61,715 bases of DNA from a virus: the IMG/VR virus record IMGVR_UViG_3300021961_007533, positions 1 through 61,715 of that record. The stretch is one strand, 5' to 3'. The notes under the pieces were generated by a model. That model was given only the letters and a program-made list of their open reading frames with translations. It ran no database searches and was not told where the DNA came from. Position 1 is the first letter of the stretch, and every line of letters begins with the position of its first letter. Shown here piece after piece: positions 1-8,239 of this stretch. Position numbers and translations under genes: made by a program.

Positions 1-2
1 TC

Positions 3-77
3 AAAACTGAAGACAATTCTGAAAAACAGAAAAGTGATTTTATGTTAGTAATAAAACAAATATTAAATATATCATAA
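3..77 (+). CDS. 3' end of an upstream gene (partial), unknown product
   Basis: An open frame enters the window from the left and stops with TAA at 75-77. That stop overlaps the ATG of the next gene (TAATG), a coupling seen throughout this genome. Only about 24 C-terminal residues are visible, ending in LVIKQILNIS, so no family can be assigned. Frame 1 is also open at the left edge up to 48, so the assignment rests mainly on the stop/start overlap. Confidence 0.45.
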   Translation, partial: KTEDNSEKQKSDFMLVIKQILNIS

Positions 78-1435
78 TGAGAGATAGTGAAATCAATAAA
101 ATTGTTAAAAAAATAATCAAAGAAGCACCAGTTGATTATGGCGACTATCCTGAAAGAATGCACCCAAGAAGTCAAGCAAAAATCGAAGATCCAGAGGGTA
201 TTTACGCAAAAAATAGAGGATTTAGAAAAGGTGTTGGGGACGTAGAAAGAATCGCAGGTAAACGATTTAAAGAAATTGTTGATTATGTTAAAAGATATTA
301 TGGGACAGATAGAAATATAACTGACCCCCAAGTAAAAATGTCAATACAAATGGCCCAAATGCAAGCAGTAAGACAAGTAATGCAAATTGAGCCAACTCAT
401 AGAGAATTACTAAGAGACCTGGCTGTTGAAATTGCAGCAAAAGAAGAGGGGTGGTTACCATATGCAAAAAGTATGGAACAGGCAATAGAAGACGGTTTAG
501 TTACTAAAGAAAAAAAACAAGGTGGCATCGAGTACCAATTTGATTTTATTAACATTTTAACTTTTCTTGGTGAAAAAAGAATTGACCCAAATATGTTTCA
601 GATGAAACCAAAAGAAATGAAAAAATTGGAGTTACCAAAAGATTTTTCTTTTGACATTGATGATTTAACACCAGAAGAAGAAAGACAATTAGAATTAGAA
701 AAAAGACACGTAATTAACGCACTTATACAAGGAAAGGGTAAGAGAGGGCAATTCGCATACCAAATGTATAAAGATCGATTAGACGAAATAGACCCAAGAT
801 TATACGATTTATATAACAAAATAATGGGTGCTAATGATTTAATGTATTTTACAGATGAAGATTTAATTGAAGCTCTTGGTGGAAATGCCGCCGGTGCCGC
901 CGGTAAAATGGAAGGTGGTGACGATAATGATGATGAAGAAGGTGGTGAAGAAGAAAACGACACATATTTTGCAAATGGTGTAATTTTCCCAATATTACTA
1001 CATGAACTATTTAAAGTATTTTCAGTACCAACGTCTCAAGCTCAATGGGATGATGTTGACCCAGGAATTGCGCAAGATGTTGTAGATAAAGCAGACTCAA
1101 TGGAGAATGAACCAATGAACTTTAGAGTTGGGGGTGAATTAGTTAGAAAATTAAGAACATTACTTCCAGATGATCTAGTTCTAGTACCTGAAAATAGAGT
1201 TTATATGCCATTCTTTGAGCAGGCACTATATTCAGTACCAGCTGAAGATTTCCTTAAAAATATTATAGCAAATGTTGTATCAGAAGATAAAGAAGATAAT
1301 AATAAAGCAAAAAGACGTTTTGAGGAACTTTACAAAAAGGCTAAAACTGAGTATGAAAAATACAAAGGTAATGGTGGTGACGATGATGAGTACGAAGATG
1401 ATGAAGATGATATTTTATCACAATTAGGGTTATAA
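77..1435 (+). CDS. Probable internal head/virion protein with N-terminal capsid-targeting-like peptide
   Basis: This is a 452-residue protein of unrecognised family. Residues 1-16 (NKIVKKIIKE followed by AP) form a basic amphipathic helix ending in I-K-E, matching the T4 gp21 prohead protease rule [I/L]-x-E before a small residue. The same type of N-terminus occurs on several other proteins in this window. Two acidic low-complexity stretches follow, at about 280-300 (GGDDNDDEEGGEEEND) and at the extreme C-terminus (DDDEYEDDEDD). The rest looks helical and charged. It lies directly upstream of the terminase and is closed by a hairpin terminator. The head-protein role is inferred from position and the N-terminal site; no enzymatic motif was seen. 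Confidence 0.7.
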   Translation: MRDSEINKIVKKIIKEAPVDYGDYPERMHPRSQAKIEDPEGIYAKNRGFRKGVGDVERIAGKRFKEIVDYVKRYYGTDRNITDPQVKMSIQMAQMQAVRQVMQIEPTHRELLRDLAVEIAAKEEGWLPYAKSMEQAIEDGLVTKEKKQGGIEYQFDFINILTFLGEKRIDPNMFQMKPKEMKKLELPKDFSFDIDDLTPEEERQLELEKRHVINALIQGKGKRGQFAYQMYKDRLDEIDPRLYDLYNKIMGANDLMYFTDEDLIEALGGNAAGAAGKMEGGDDNDDEEGGEEENDTYFANGVIFPILLHELFKVFSVPTSQAQWDDVDPGIAQDVVDKADSMENEPMNFRVGGELVRKLRTLLPDDLVLVPENRVYMPFFEQALYSVPAEDFLKNIIANVVSEDKEDNNKAKRRFEELYKKAKTEYEKYKGNGGDDDEYEDDEDDILSQLGL

Positions 1436-1456
1436 ATAAAACCAACTAAACCAAAG

Positions 1457-1488
1457 AACCCCCTTTTATTTACTAATTGGGGGTTTTT
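1457..1488 (+). terminator. Rho-independent terminator after the first complete gene
   Basis: AACCCCC at 1457-1463 pairs with GGGGGTT at 1479-1485 across a 15-nt loop, followed by a run of T. It lies 22 nt after the preceding stop and just before the late-promoter-like box of the terminase gene. Confidence 0.8.
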
Positions 1489-1490
1489 GA

Positions 1491-1498
1491 TATTTATA
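1491..1498 (+). promoter_or_regulatory. Late-promoter-like box TATTTATA, 12 nt before the terminase start
   Basis: TATTTATA lies between the terminator and the terminase ATG at 1511. The same sense-strand octamer recurs 11-13 nt before at least eight other starts in this window. Confidence 0.6.
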
Positions 1499-1510
1499 TA
1501 AAAAGACTTT

Positions 1511-3286
1511 ATGGGTTTATCTAAAGAACAATTAATGTTAGAATATATAAAGTGTATGAAAGACACGTCATACGCTTTAAGAACATATTTACAGACATAT
1601 GACAATACAGTATCAAAATATGTCCCATTAGAGTTATTTCCAGATCAAGAAAATTTATTAAATGACTACGAGGAACATGAAGAAAATATTGCTTTAAAAT
1701 ATAGACAAGCTGGCGTATCAACAGTTACTGCTGCATGGGTATCAAAAAGACTTGTTTTTGCAAAAAAAGAAAGACCTGAAAAAATTCTAATTATTGCAAA
1801 TAAATTAGATACCTCTATGGAAATGGCAAATAAGATTAGAGCTTTTATAGAACAATGGCCTAATTGGGTTGGAGCACAATTTTCACCAGATAAAAATTCA
1901 CAAAGACATTATAAATTAACAAATGGTTGTGAGGTAAAAGCAGTTGCAACATCAAGGGACGCACTTAGAGGTTATACACCAACAATTCTTGTTTTTGATG
2001 AGGCCGCGTTTATTGAAGCTGACAATGATTTCTGGGCGGCTTGTATGGCATCGCTATCTACTGGGGGTAAAGTAATTGTTGTGTCAACACCAAATGGGTA
2101 TGACCCAATATATTATGAGATATATAATCAAGCGTCAAAGGGTATTAATAATTTTAAAATTACAGAGATGTTTTGGTGGAAAGACCCAAGATATACAAAA
2201 GATTTATATTTAGTACCAACAGAAGACATGATTGATTATCTACTTAATAAAACAGAAAGAGACCATAGTAAAAATATATCATATGAAGGTACTAATCCAT
2301 ATGAAAGGGATTATGATGAAATAAAAGAATATTTTAAACAAGGATATAAACCATGCTCATCTTGGTATGAAAAAATGGTTAAAAAACTTAAATACGATAA
2401 AAGAAAAATAAACCAAGAATTAAATTGTGAATTTTTAGGATCTGGTGATAACGTATTTGATAATAAACAATTAGAGTATATTAAAAATAACACACTAGTT
2501 GAGACTCAAACAAAAATGATGGGCAACTCCCTTTGGATATGGAAAGACCCACAAGAGGGTCATAAATATATTATGGGAATTGATGTTTCTAGGGGAGATA
2601 GTGAGGATTTCTCAACAATACAAATTATAGATTTTGACGAAAGAGAACAAGTGCTTGAGTACGTTGGAAAAATTCCACCAGACGCATTAGCTGAAATAGC
2701 ATATAAATGGGGGGTTATGTATAGTGCGTTTATTGTAATTGATATTACTGGTGGTATGGGTGTTGCGACATCAAGAAAACTACAAGAAATGGGGTATAAA
2801 AATCTATATATTGATGGTGTTGACTCAACAAATATATGGAACTACAATCCTAAAGCACAAGATAAGATACCAGGAATAAACTTTAATAATAAACGAGTTC
2901 AAATTATTGCGGCTTTTGAGGAATATGTTAGACACAAATTTAAAATTAAAAGTAGTCGTTTATACGATGAGATGAATAACTTTATTTATGTAAATGGTAG
3001 ACCCGATCACCAAAAAGGACAACATGACGATTTAATTATGGCAATAGCTATGGCTATATATGTAGGGGAAATCGCATTCCAAAAACTAGAAAAGGTAACC
3101 CAACAAACAAAAGTGATGCTTGAGTCATGGACTGTAAGTAATAACGAAAGTGTTAATAGGGATTTAGAGTTTAACCCAGTAATCCCAAATAATTATATGA
3201 TGAATGAAAAAAACAAAATAAACAATGTATCAAAAGATGACTATATAAAATATGGTTGGTTATTTGGTTCTAGTAAAAGATATTAA
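1511..3286 (+). CDS. Terminase large subunit (T4 gp17-like)
   Basis: A 591-residue DNA-packaging motor with an N-terminal ATPase and a C-terminal RNase-H-like nuclease, docking on the portal at the prohead vertex. The visible ATPase motifs are a Walker A variant KYRQAGVST (about 63-71), Walker B ILVFDEAAF (about 161-169) and the coupling motif VVSTPNG (about 195). Nuclease acidic residues appear in GIDVSRGDSED (about 357), VIDITGG (about 411) and QHDDLIMAI (about 507). Length is close to T4 gp17 (610). The start at 1511 is supported by the TATTTATA box 12 nt upstream. No small terminase subunit was recognised nearby. Confidence 0.95.
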   Translation: MGLSKEQLMLEYIKCMKDTSYALRTYLQTYDNTVSKYVPLELFPDQENLLNDYEEHEENIALKYRQAGVSTVTAAWVSKRLVFAKKERPEKILIIANKLDTSMEMANKIRAFIEQWPNWVGAQFSPDKNSQRHYKLTNGCEVKAVATSRDALRGYTPTILVFDEAAFIEADNDFWAACMASLSTGGKVIVVSTPNGYDPIYYEIYNQASKGINNFKITEMFWWKDPRYTKDLYLVPTEDMIDYLLNKTERDHSKNISYEGTNPYERDYDEIKEYFKQGYKPCSSWYEKMVKKLKYDKRKINQELNCEFLGSGDNVFDNKQLEYIKNNTLVETQTKMMGNSLWIWKDPQEGHKYIMGIDVSRGDSEDFSTIQIIDFDEREQVLEYVGKIPPDALAEIAYKWGVMYSAFIVIDITGGMGVATSRKLQEMGYKNLYIDGVDSTNIWNYNPKAQDKIPGINFNNKRVQIIAAFEEYVRHKFKIKSSRLYDEMNNFIYVNGRPDHQKGQHDDLIMAIAMAIYVGEIAFQKLEKVTQQTKVMLESWTVSNNESVNRDLEFNPVIPNNYMMNEKNKINNVSKDDYIKYGWLFGSSKRY

Positions 3287-3287
3287 A

Positions 3288-3452
3288 ATGGGAAAAGAAC
3301 TTAGAAAGACATCGGGTAAAATAATAGGTGGGTCAACATTAATTGTCCCTGACCAACCAGTATATTCAGTTAAGGTATTTCCACCAACATTTAAATATAA
3401 ACAAAGTAATATTAAACAAGAAGTTAATTCAAGTAACTCTAAAAATGTTTAA
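3288..3452 (+). CDS. Small conserved-looking protein between terminase and portal
   Basis: A 54-residue protein starting MGKELRKTSG one base after the terminase stop; a longer in-frame start inside the terminase is less likely given the tight spacing. It contains no known motif and ends in a polar Asn/Ser-rich tail. Its position between gp17-like and gp20-like genes suggests a minor head or packaging component, but this is only context. Confidence 0.6.
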   Translation: MGKELRKTSGKIIGGSTLIVPDQPVYSVKVFPPTFKYKQSNIKQEVNSSNSKNV

Positions 3453-3460
3453 TATTTATA
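3453..3460 (+). promoter_or_regulatory. Late-promoter-like box TATTTATA upstream of the portal gene
   Basis: TATTTATA starts directly after the preceding stop codon and lies 28 nt before the portal ATG at 3489. The spacing is longer than the usual 11-13 nt, so a longer leader is implied if it is a promoter. Confidence 0.5.
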
Positions 3461-3488
3461 TTTAAAGTATATATACTAATTTTTAATT

Positions 3489-5267
3489 ATGGAAAATTTA
3501 AATAAAGATTTAACTGTTTGGCAAAGAATATCAAAGGCCTTTGGACCAAATTCATTATTAGGTCAGGACATCTCACCAAGCTACCGTTTTGACAAAAAAG
3601 AACTTTTAAGAACTAAAGATAGAAATGAGTATGAGAAAGAATTATTACAGTCACAACAGTCTCTTTATTTAGCGAATCAATGGCAAAAAATTGAGAGTAA
3701 TTTATATACTCAAGCAATATATTATGAACCAACTAGATTAGCGGCTTTCTATGATTATGAATCTATGGAGTTTACACCTGAAATATCAACAGCTCTTGAC
3801 ATATACGCGGAAGAATCTACAACACCAAATGAGAATGGTTATATATTACAAATTTATTCAGAATCAAAAAGAATAAAAGGTGTATTAGCCGATTTATTTA
3901 ATAATACATTAGATATTAACACAAACTTACAAATGTGGATTAGAAACACTTGTAAGTATGGTGACAACTTTGTTTATTTAAAACTAGACCCAGAAAAAGG
4001 AATCATTGGTTGCGTACAATTACCAAATATTGAGATTGAAAGGTTAGAAAGGGGAATGAAACCAAAAACCCCAAATAGTGAAGTAAACACAGATGAAAAA
4101 GGTGTAAGATTTTCTTGGAAAGAGAAAAATATGGAGTTTAACACATGGGAGGTTGCACACTTTAGACTCCTAGGTGATGATAGAAAACTACCCTATGGTA
4201 CATCAATGCTTGAAAAAGCAAGAAGGATTTGGAAACAATTAGTATTAGCTGAAGACGCTATGCTTATTTATCGTACATCAAGAGCACCAGAAAGAAGGGT
4301 ATTTAAAGTTTTTGTTGGTAATATGGACGACAAAGATGTTGAGCCATACGTACAAAGAGTTGCTAATAAATTTAAAAGGGATCAGATTGTTGATCAGAAA
4401 ACAGGAAATGTAGATTTACGATTTAATCAAATGGCTGTAGATCAAGATTATTTTATTCCAGTTAGAGATGCCGCGCAAACAATGCCAATTGAGACATTAC
4501 CTGGTGGTACTAACTTATCTGAAATTGCGGATATTGAATATATTCAGAAAAAACTTGTGACGGCATTAAGGATACCAAAAGCATACCTTGGTTTTGAGGA
4601 GCCTGTTGGTGATGGTAAAAACTTATCATTACTTGATATTCGTTTTGCTAGAACAATTAATAGAATACAGAAAAATATGTTATCTGAATTAAATAAGATA
4701 GCAATTATTCACTTATTTCTTTTAGGGTTTGAGGATGAGTTAAATAACTTTACTTTAGGGCTAACAAATCCATCAAAACAAGCAGATCTATTAATGGTCG
4801 ATATTTGGAAAGAGAAAGTTTTACTATATAAAGACCTAGTAACTGAAATTCCAAACTCATTAGCTCCAACATCATCAACTTGGGCTAAAAAACATATATT
4901 TGGTTTTTCAGATGAAGATATTAAATTAGACATACAACAACAAAGAATGGAAAGAGCTGTTTCTGCCGAGTTAGCAAATACAGCAACAATCATTACACAC
5001 ACTGGTTTATTTGATAATGTAGATAGATTGTACAAAACAGTAAGTGGAGCTACAGGGAGCGCACCAGCTGAAGGAGGAGGAGGTGCACCACCATCACCAG
5101 GTGCTGGAGGGCCTCCACCGCCACCAGGAGGAGGAGAAGTTGGTGGTCTTCCAGAAAGTAAAAATAATTTAGAAAATTTAATATTAGAAGACATAGATTA
5201 TAACCCATTTAATAATAATTCTTTGGGTGATATGGAGTCAACATTGGATAAATTGATAAATGGTTGA
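3489..5267 (+). CDS. Portal vertex protein (T4 gp20-like)
   Basis: This 592-residue protein forms the dodecameric head-tail connector through which DNA is packaged. The central region shows typical gp20-family features: EFTPEISTALDIYAEE (about 97-112), WEVAHFRLLGDDRKLPYGTS (about 219-238), RAPERRVF (about 264) and RIPKAYLGFE (about 362). A Gly/Pro-rich segment (about 525-560, including PPPPPGGG) interrupts the C-terminus. It is followed by NLILEDIDYNP, which contains an L-x-E that might be a protease site. Position after the terminase and before the prohead protease matches T4 gene order. T4 gp20 is 524 residues, so the excess is mostly the C-terminal low-complexity tail. Confidence 0.93.
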   Translation: MENLNKDLTVWQRISKAFGPNSLLGQDISPSYRFDKKELLRTKDRNEYEKELLQSQQSLYLANQWQKIESNLYTQAIYYEPTRLAAFYDYESMEFTPEISTALDIYAEESTTPNENGYILQIYSESKRIKGVLADLFNNTLDINTNLQMWIRNTCKYGDNFVYLKLDPEKGIIGCVQLPNIEIERLERGMKPKTPNSEVNTDEKGVRFSWKEKNMEFNTWEVAHFRLLGDDRKLPYGTSMLEKARRIWKQLVLAEDAMLIYRTSRAPERRVFKVFVGNMDDKDVEPYVQRVANKFKRDQIVDQKTGNVDLRFNQMAVDQDYFIPVRDAAQTMPIETLPGGTNLSEIADIEYIQKKLVTALRIPKAYLGFEEPVGDGKNLSLLDIRFARTINRIQKNMLSELNKIAIIHLFLLGFEDELNNFTLGLTNPSKQADLLMVDIWKEKVLLYKDLVTEIPNSLAPTSSTWAKKHIFGFSDEDIKLDIQQQRMERAVSAELANTATIITHTGLFDNVDRLYKTVSGATGSAPAEGGGGAPPSPGAGGPPPPPGGGEVGGLPESKNNLENLILEDIDYNPFNNNSLGDMESTLDKLING

Positions 5268-5275
5268 TATTTATT
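5268..5275 (+). promoter_or_regulatory. Late-promoter-like box TATTTATT, 13 nt before the next start
   Basis: TATTTATT lies immediately after the portal stop codon and 13 nt before the ATG at 5289, at the preferred spacing seen elsewhere. Confidence 0.55.
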
Positions 5276-5288
5276 AAAAAACAAAAAA

Positions 5289-5996
5289 ATGGAATTTGGA
5301 TTAATTAAAAGTAAAATAGAAAAAAGACTATCTAGTTCTTATTTAAACGAGAGTCTTAAAAATGATTTATTCATATTTAACGAACTTGTTTTAAAAAACA
5401 AAGATGTTAGTAAATTATTTTCTTTATATAGTGATTTAGCAGAAAATAGAGGTTATGATAATTCTTTTGCAACTGAATTTATAAAAGAATCAGTTGATAG
5501 AATAAAAAAAATTAAACCAAGTAAAAAAGCTATAGATGAAATTAATATGTGGTTATCACATATTGACGTTAAAAATGAATATACTAATATTGATAATCTA
5601 GTATCTGAAAGATATGTTAGTGTTGAGGATAAATTAAAAAGTAAGGAAAGTATTTTAGAATCATTAAAACAAAAAAAGGTTACTTATGATGAAATTAAAA
5701 AATTACCAATTAGTGATATTGTAAATGTTGCTAATAGCACTATTAATTCACACTTAAACACATTAGGTGAATCAGAAAAAAAACAACTACAATCTATTTT
5801 AAAAGAAAGTGATGAAAAACTAAAATTAAAATATGAAATAATAAAAGAAGATGTTTTATCTAAATTAGAAAATCTAAAAAATGATTCTGATACTGAGGTT
5901 TTAGGTAGAATTAACGAGACCTTTGAGAAAATATCAGCAGAAGATTATAGTAAATTAAATTATTTTAAATTAAAGGAATTAAATAACAACTTATAA
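5289..5996 (+). CDS. Helical protein of unknown function, portal-proximal
   Basis: A 235-residue, highly charged, Lys/Glu/Ser-rich protein predicted to be almost entirely helical and coiled-coil prone (for example residues 110-210). It occupies the place between portal and protease where T4 carries the small prohead core proteins gp67 and gp68, but no sequence similarity is recognisable by eye. It has its own TATTTATT box 13 nt upstream. Its last 6 bases overlap the convergent bS21 gene. A prohead core role is a positional inference only. Confidence 0.7.
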   Translation: MEFGLIKSKIEKRLSSSYLNESLKNDLFIFNELVLKNKDVSKLFSLYSDLAENRGYDNSFATEFIKESVDRIKKIKPSKKAIDEINMWLSHIDVKNEYTNIDNLVSERYVSVEDKLKSKESILESLKQKKVTYDEIKKLPISDIVNVANSTINSHLNTLGESEKKQLQSILKESDEKLKLKYEIIKEDVLSKLENLKNDSDTEVLGRINETFEKISAEDYSKLNYFKLKELNNNL

Positions 5997-6173
5997 ATCT
6001 TTTATTTTTTGAACGTGTATTGCCCGTTGTTTTTGGGCGCGTCTTTTTACGGACTTTTTAATAAACTCAACCTTAGAGTTTATTTGTGAATTTTGCCTAG
6101 TCTTTATTACCTTACTTTTTAATTCTTTTATAGCACGTTCAATATTACTATTCTTTACTTTAACAATTAACAT
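5991..6173 (-). CDS. rpsU: Ribosomal protein bS21, phage-encoded
   Basis: A 60-residue basic protein. It begins MLIVKVKNSNIERAIKELKS and ends in VKRRAQKQRAIHVQKI, matching the bS21 plan of a short beta strand followed by two Arg/Lys-rich helices. The C-terminal RRAQxQxAxxxQ pattern resembles Bacteroidota bS21 rather than the enterobacterial form. bS21 binds the 30S platform next to the 16S rRNA 3' end. In Bacteroidota it helps hide the anti-Shine-Dalgarno sequence, and several phages are known to carry bS21. It is the only - strand gene in the left arm, convergent with the preceding gene, with a host-type promoter candidate upstream and no Shine-Dalgarno sequence. Confidence 0.85.
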   Translation of the reverse strand: MLIVKVKNSNIERAIKELKSKVIKTRQNSQINSKVEFIKKSVKRRAQKQRAIHVQKIKDL

Positions 6174-6211
6174 ATTTTATTTGGGTTATTTTTATATATT
6201 GATATATATCA

Positions 6212-6244
6212 CAAAATTATATAAACTTTTTAAAAATAAACAAA
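6212..6244 (-). promoter_or_regulatory. Candidate Bacteroidota-type promoter for bS21
   Basis: On the - strand, TTTG (6244-6241) is followed after 21 nt by TAATTTTG (6219-6212). This fits the Bacteroidota -33 TTTG / -7 TAnnTTTG pattern. The start codon of bS21 is 38 nt downstream, giving a leader of roughly 30 nt. Confidence 0.45.
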
Positions 6245-6263
6245 TTTACTATGAGAAATTTAT

Positions 6264-6743
6264 ATGAAAAAAGGAAAATCAATAAAACTTACGGGTTTTA
6301 GAAATTGTAAAGTTAATTACGGTACTGTTGACTCAAAAGAATTTAAGTCTTTATATATTAACTTACAAACTTGGGTCGAACCAAAAACACACGAACTAAA
6401 TTGGGAACGAATAGTTTTAAATATGTCTAGAAATATTAAACATTCAATATATGATAGCATAGATAAAACCCAATTTAACGAAAATTTTATTGTTGATTTA
6501 GATTTAAGAACTAGTGGAATACAATTAAAAAAGAAATCATTTATGAATCTAGAAATTAATCTTTTTATAAACGAAGAAATAAAAGAAGAAATTGATTTTA
6601 AATCACAAAAATTAAAAAAATCCATAAAAAAATTAGTGAAAGAATTACATTCAGATATGTTAGTAAAAAATAGATATTTTAAATTTTATTTAACAAAATA
6701 TGGAAATAATAAACCAGAAAAAATAAAAACCCAAGTTATTTAG
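6264..6743 (+). CDS. Hypothetical protein upstream of the prohead protease
   Basis: A 159-residue basic protein (starts MKKGKSIKLTG) of unrecognised family. Beta-type segments in the first two thirds are followed by a Lys-rich helix (KLKKSIKKLVKELHSD, about 115-131). It starts 90 bases after the divergent bS21 start. Its stop falls just before the TATTTATA box of the protease gene. Nothing in the sequence indicates a signal peptide or membrane segment. Confidence 0.65.
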   Translation: MKKGKSIKLTGFRNCKVNYGTVDSKEFKSLYINLQTWVEPKTHELNWERIVLNMSRNIKHSIYDSIDKTQFNENFIVDLDLRTSGIQLKKKSFMNLEINLFINEEIKEEIDFKSQKLKKSIKKLVKELHSDMLVKNRYFKFYLTKYGNNKPEKIKTQVI

Positions 6744-6751
6744 TATTTATA
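6744..6751 (+). promoter_or_regulatory. Late-promoter-like box TATTTATA, 13 nt before the protease start
   Basis: TATTTATA begins one base after the previous stop codon and lies 13 nt before the ATG at 6765. Confidence 0.6.
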
Positions 6752-6764
6752 TTAAAACTTTAGT

Positions 6765-7490
6765 ATGAATAATTACAAAATTTTATCCCCAAATGACATT
6801 GGTAAAGGTATTCTAATTGAGTATGATGCTGGATATATAAACCCAAAAACTGAGGGTAATAAATATATTATGGAATCTAAAGGGTATTTAGATCATAGCA
6901 AACCATTTGAGTTCTATGCAGTATTACAAAAATACGACACACCAAATAGAAATGGTAGAGTATACCCAAAAGAGATATTAATGCGTGAAGCTGAGAATTA
7001 TAAAAAGATGATTGAGAAGGGTACTTCACTCTCGGAATTAAATCACCCAGAATCTTCATTAATTGATCTTGATAGGGTTTCACATATTATAACTGAAATA
7101 TGGTGGGATGGAAAAATGTTAATGGGAAAACTAAAACTATTAACAAGTCCGGGTTTTCACGAAAGAGGAATTGTATCAACAAAAGGAGATATGGCCGCAA
7201 ACTATTTAAGACAAGGTGTTACCCTTGGTATTTCTTCTAGAGGTGTTGGGTCTTTAAAAAAGGTTGGTGAAACAAATGAGGTGCAAAAAGACTTTGAATT
7301 AATTTGTTTTGACTTGGTTTCCTCACCATCTACACCTGGTGCTTACCTATTCTTAAATCCAAACGATAAATCTAAGTTCGAAGAAAACTTAGATGAAGAA
7401 AAAAGAATGTACTCAGAAAGAAATAGTGAGGAAGTTGGTGGTAAATCTCTTGACTTAATGAAAAAATTATCCGATTATTTGGGTAAATAA
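6765..7490 (+). CDS. Prohead core protease (T4 gp21-like, peptidase family S77)
   Basis: A 241-residue serine protease that matures the prohead by cutting scaffold, capsid and internal proteins after [I/L]-x-E. Visible family features are NRNGRVYPKEI (about 63-73), ELNHPES with the probable catalytic His (about 90-96), GISSRGVGS with the probable catalytic Ser (about 155-163), and FDLVSSPSTPGA (about 180-191). It sits between portal and scaffold/capsid genes as in T4. Its inferred specificity is supported within this window by LINE-A in the capsid protein and by a set of N-terminal peptides ending in the same motif. Confidence 0.9.
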   Translation: MNNYKILSPNDIGKGILIEYDAGYINPKTEGNKYIMESKGYLDHSKPFEFYAVLQKYDTPNRNGRVYPKEILMREAENYKKMIEKGTSLSELNHPESSLIDLDRVSHIITEIWWDGKMLMGKLKLLTSPGFHERGIVSTKGDMAANYLRQGVTLGISSRGVGSLKKVGETNEVQKDFELICFDLVSSPSTPGAYLFLNPNDKSKFEENLDEEKRMYSERNSEEVGGKSLDLMKKLSDYLGK

Positions 7491-7496
7491 AAAATT

Positions 7497-7712
7497 ATGG
7501 AACAAGGAGAAAAATATTTTGTAGCAAAAATTTCATTAGATTTGGTTGATAATGAAAGTGGAAAAGTTAGAAAAACCAAAGAAGAAAAATTAGTACTAGG
7601 TTATACGCCAACTGACGTTGAGGCAAAGGTGACAAAAATTTTTGAGAACTATAGTATGGACTGGAGAATTACCGCAATTACTGAAAGTAAGATTGATGAG
7701 GTAATTGAATAA
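7497..7712 (+). CDS. DUF4494-like small protein
   Basis: A 71-residue protein whose plan resembles DUF4494, a family found mainly in Bacteroidota and their phages: a short beta strand YFVAKISLDL, a charged turn GKVRKTKEEK, LVLGYTPTDVEAKV, and a final ITAITESKIDEV. The function of the family is unknown. The gene starts 6 bases after the protease stop and ends before a strong hairpin terminator, so it is probably co-transcribed with the protease. Confidence 0.65.
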   Translation: MEQGEKYFVAKISLDLVDNESGKVRKTKEEKLVLGYTPTDVEAKVTKIFENYSMDWRITAITESKIDEVIE

Positions 7713-7738
7713 AAAAACATTTATTTAATTTTTTAAAG

Positions 7739-7766
7739 GACACACAAATAGTGTGTCTTTTTTTTT
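7739..7766 (+). terminator. Rho-independent terminator after the protease operon
   Basis: GACACAC (7739-7745) pairs with GTGTGTC (7751-7757) around a 5-nt AAATA loop, followed by nine T residues. Confidence 0.85.
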
Positions 7767-7772
7767 ATGATA

Positions 7773-7780
7773 TATTTATA
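7773..7780 (+). promoter_or_regulatory. Late-promoter-like box TATTTATA, 13 nt before the next start
   Basis: TATTTATA lies directly after the terminator T-run and 13 nt before the ATG at 7794. This isolates the small internal-protein-like gene as its own transcription unit. Confidence 0.6.
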
Positions 7781-7793
7781 ATAAAAAATTATT

Positions 7794-8126
7794 ATGAAAA
7801 AAAGAATTAGACTTACAGAATCAGATCTTGAAAAATTAATTGGAAGGGTAATTAAAGAATCTGATGAAGATATGGAACAAGGTGGTGAAAATATTGGTGA
7901 TGTTATAAATTACATTGAAAAGTTATATAAGCAATTAGCTAGTTTAAATCAAATAATGGATAGATTTCTTAATGATGTTGATGGTATTGACCATTTTTCA
8001 GATATTATTGAAGATTCAGATTTGTCCGAAGACGAAAAAGATGAACTACTTGATGATTTAAGTTTTTTATATGAAATTACAGATTCCTTATTTGATTTAG
8101 AGAATAAGTATTTTCGTAAATATTAA
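7794..8126 (+). CDS. Small acidic protein with capsid-targeting-like N-terminus
   Basis: A 110-residue protein of unknown family. Residues 1-22 (KKRIRLTESDL then GRVIKE) form a basic amphipathic helix ending in I-K-E, followed by SDED. This is the same arrangement as the protein encoded at 13661-14056 and fits the T4-type [I/L]-x-E prohead protease site. The remainder (23-110) is strongly acidic and helical, with runs such as DLSEDEKDELLDDL. The gene lies between protease and scaffold and has its own box and terminator. I infer an internal head protein processed on maturation. Confidence 0.72.
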   Translation: MKKRIRLTESDLEKLIGRVIKESDEDMEQGGENIGDVINYIEKLYKQLASLNQIMDRFLNDVDGIDHFSDIIEDSDLSEDEKDELLDDLSFLYEITDSLFDLENKYFRKY

Positions 8127-8145
8127 TAATAACAAAACATAAAAC

Positions 8146-8176
8146 AAAGGGAGGACAATAGTCTTCCCTTTTTTAT
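8146..8176 (+). terminator. Rho-independent terminator before the scaffold gene
   Basis: AAAGGGAGGAC (8146-8156) pairs with GTCTTCCCTTT (8161-8171), with one G-T wobble and a 4-nt loop, followed by a T-rich run. Confidence 0.75.
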
Positions 8177-8211
8177 TTTCTAATAATTTAAAATTTTTTA
8201 TTAGTTGTAAG

Positions 8212-8219
8212 TATTTATT
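8212..8219 (+). promoter_or_regulatory. Late-promoter-like box TATTTATT upstream of the scaffold gene
   Basis: TATTTATT lies 20 nt before the ATG at 8240, after the preceding terminator. Confidence 0.5.
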
Positions 8220-8239
8220 ATTAAACACAAAAATAGTAA

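Noticed and set aside
598-963. Ser/Pro-rich open frame on the - strand
   Set aside because: It is antisense to the acidic (Asp/Glu) region of the 452-residue protein; GAA/GAT-rich coding makes Ser-rich antisense frames by itself.
4709-5194. Gly/Pro-rich open frame on the - strand
   Set aside because: Shadow of the portal gene's Gly/Pro-rich C-terminus; no promoter or spacing supports it.
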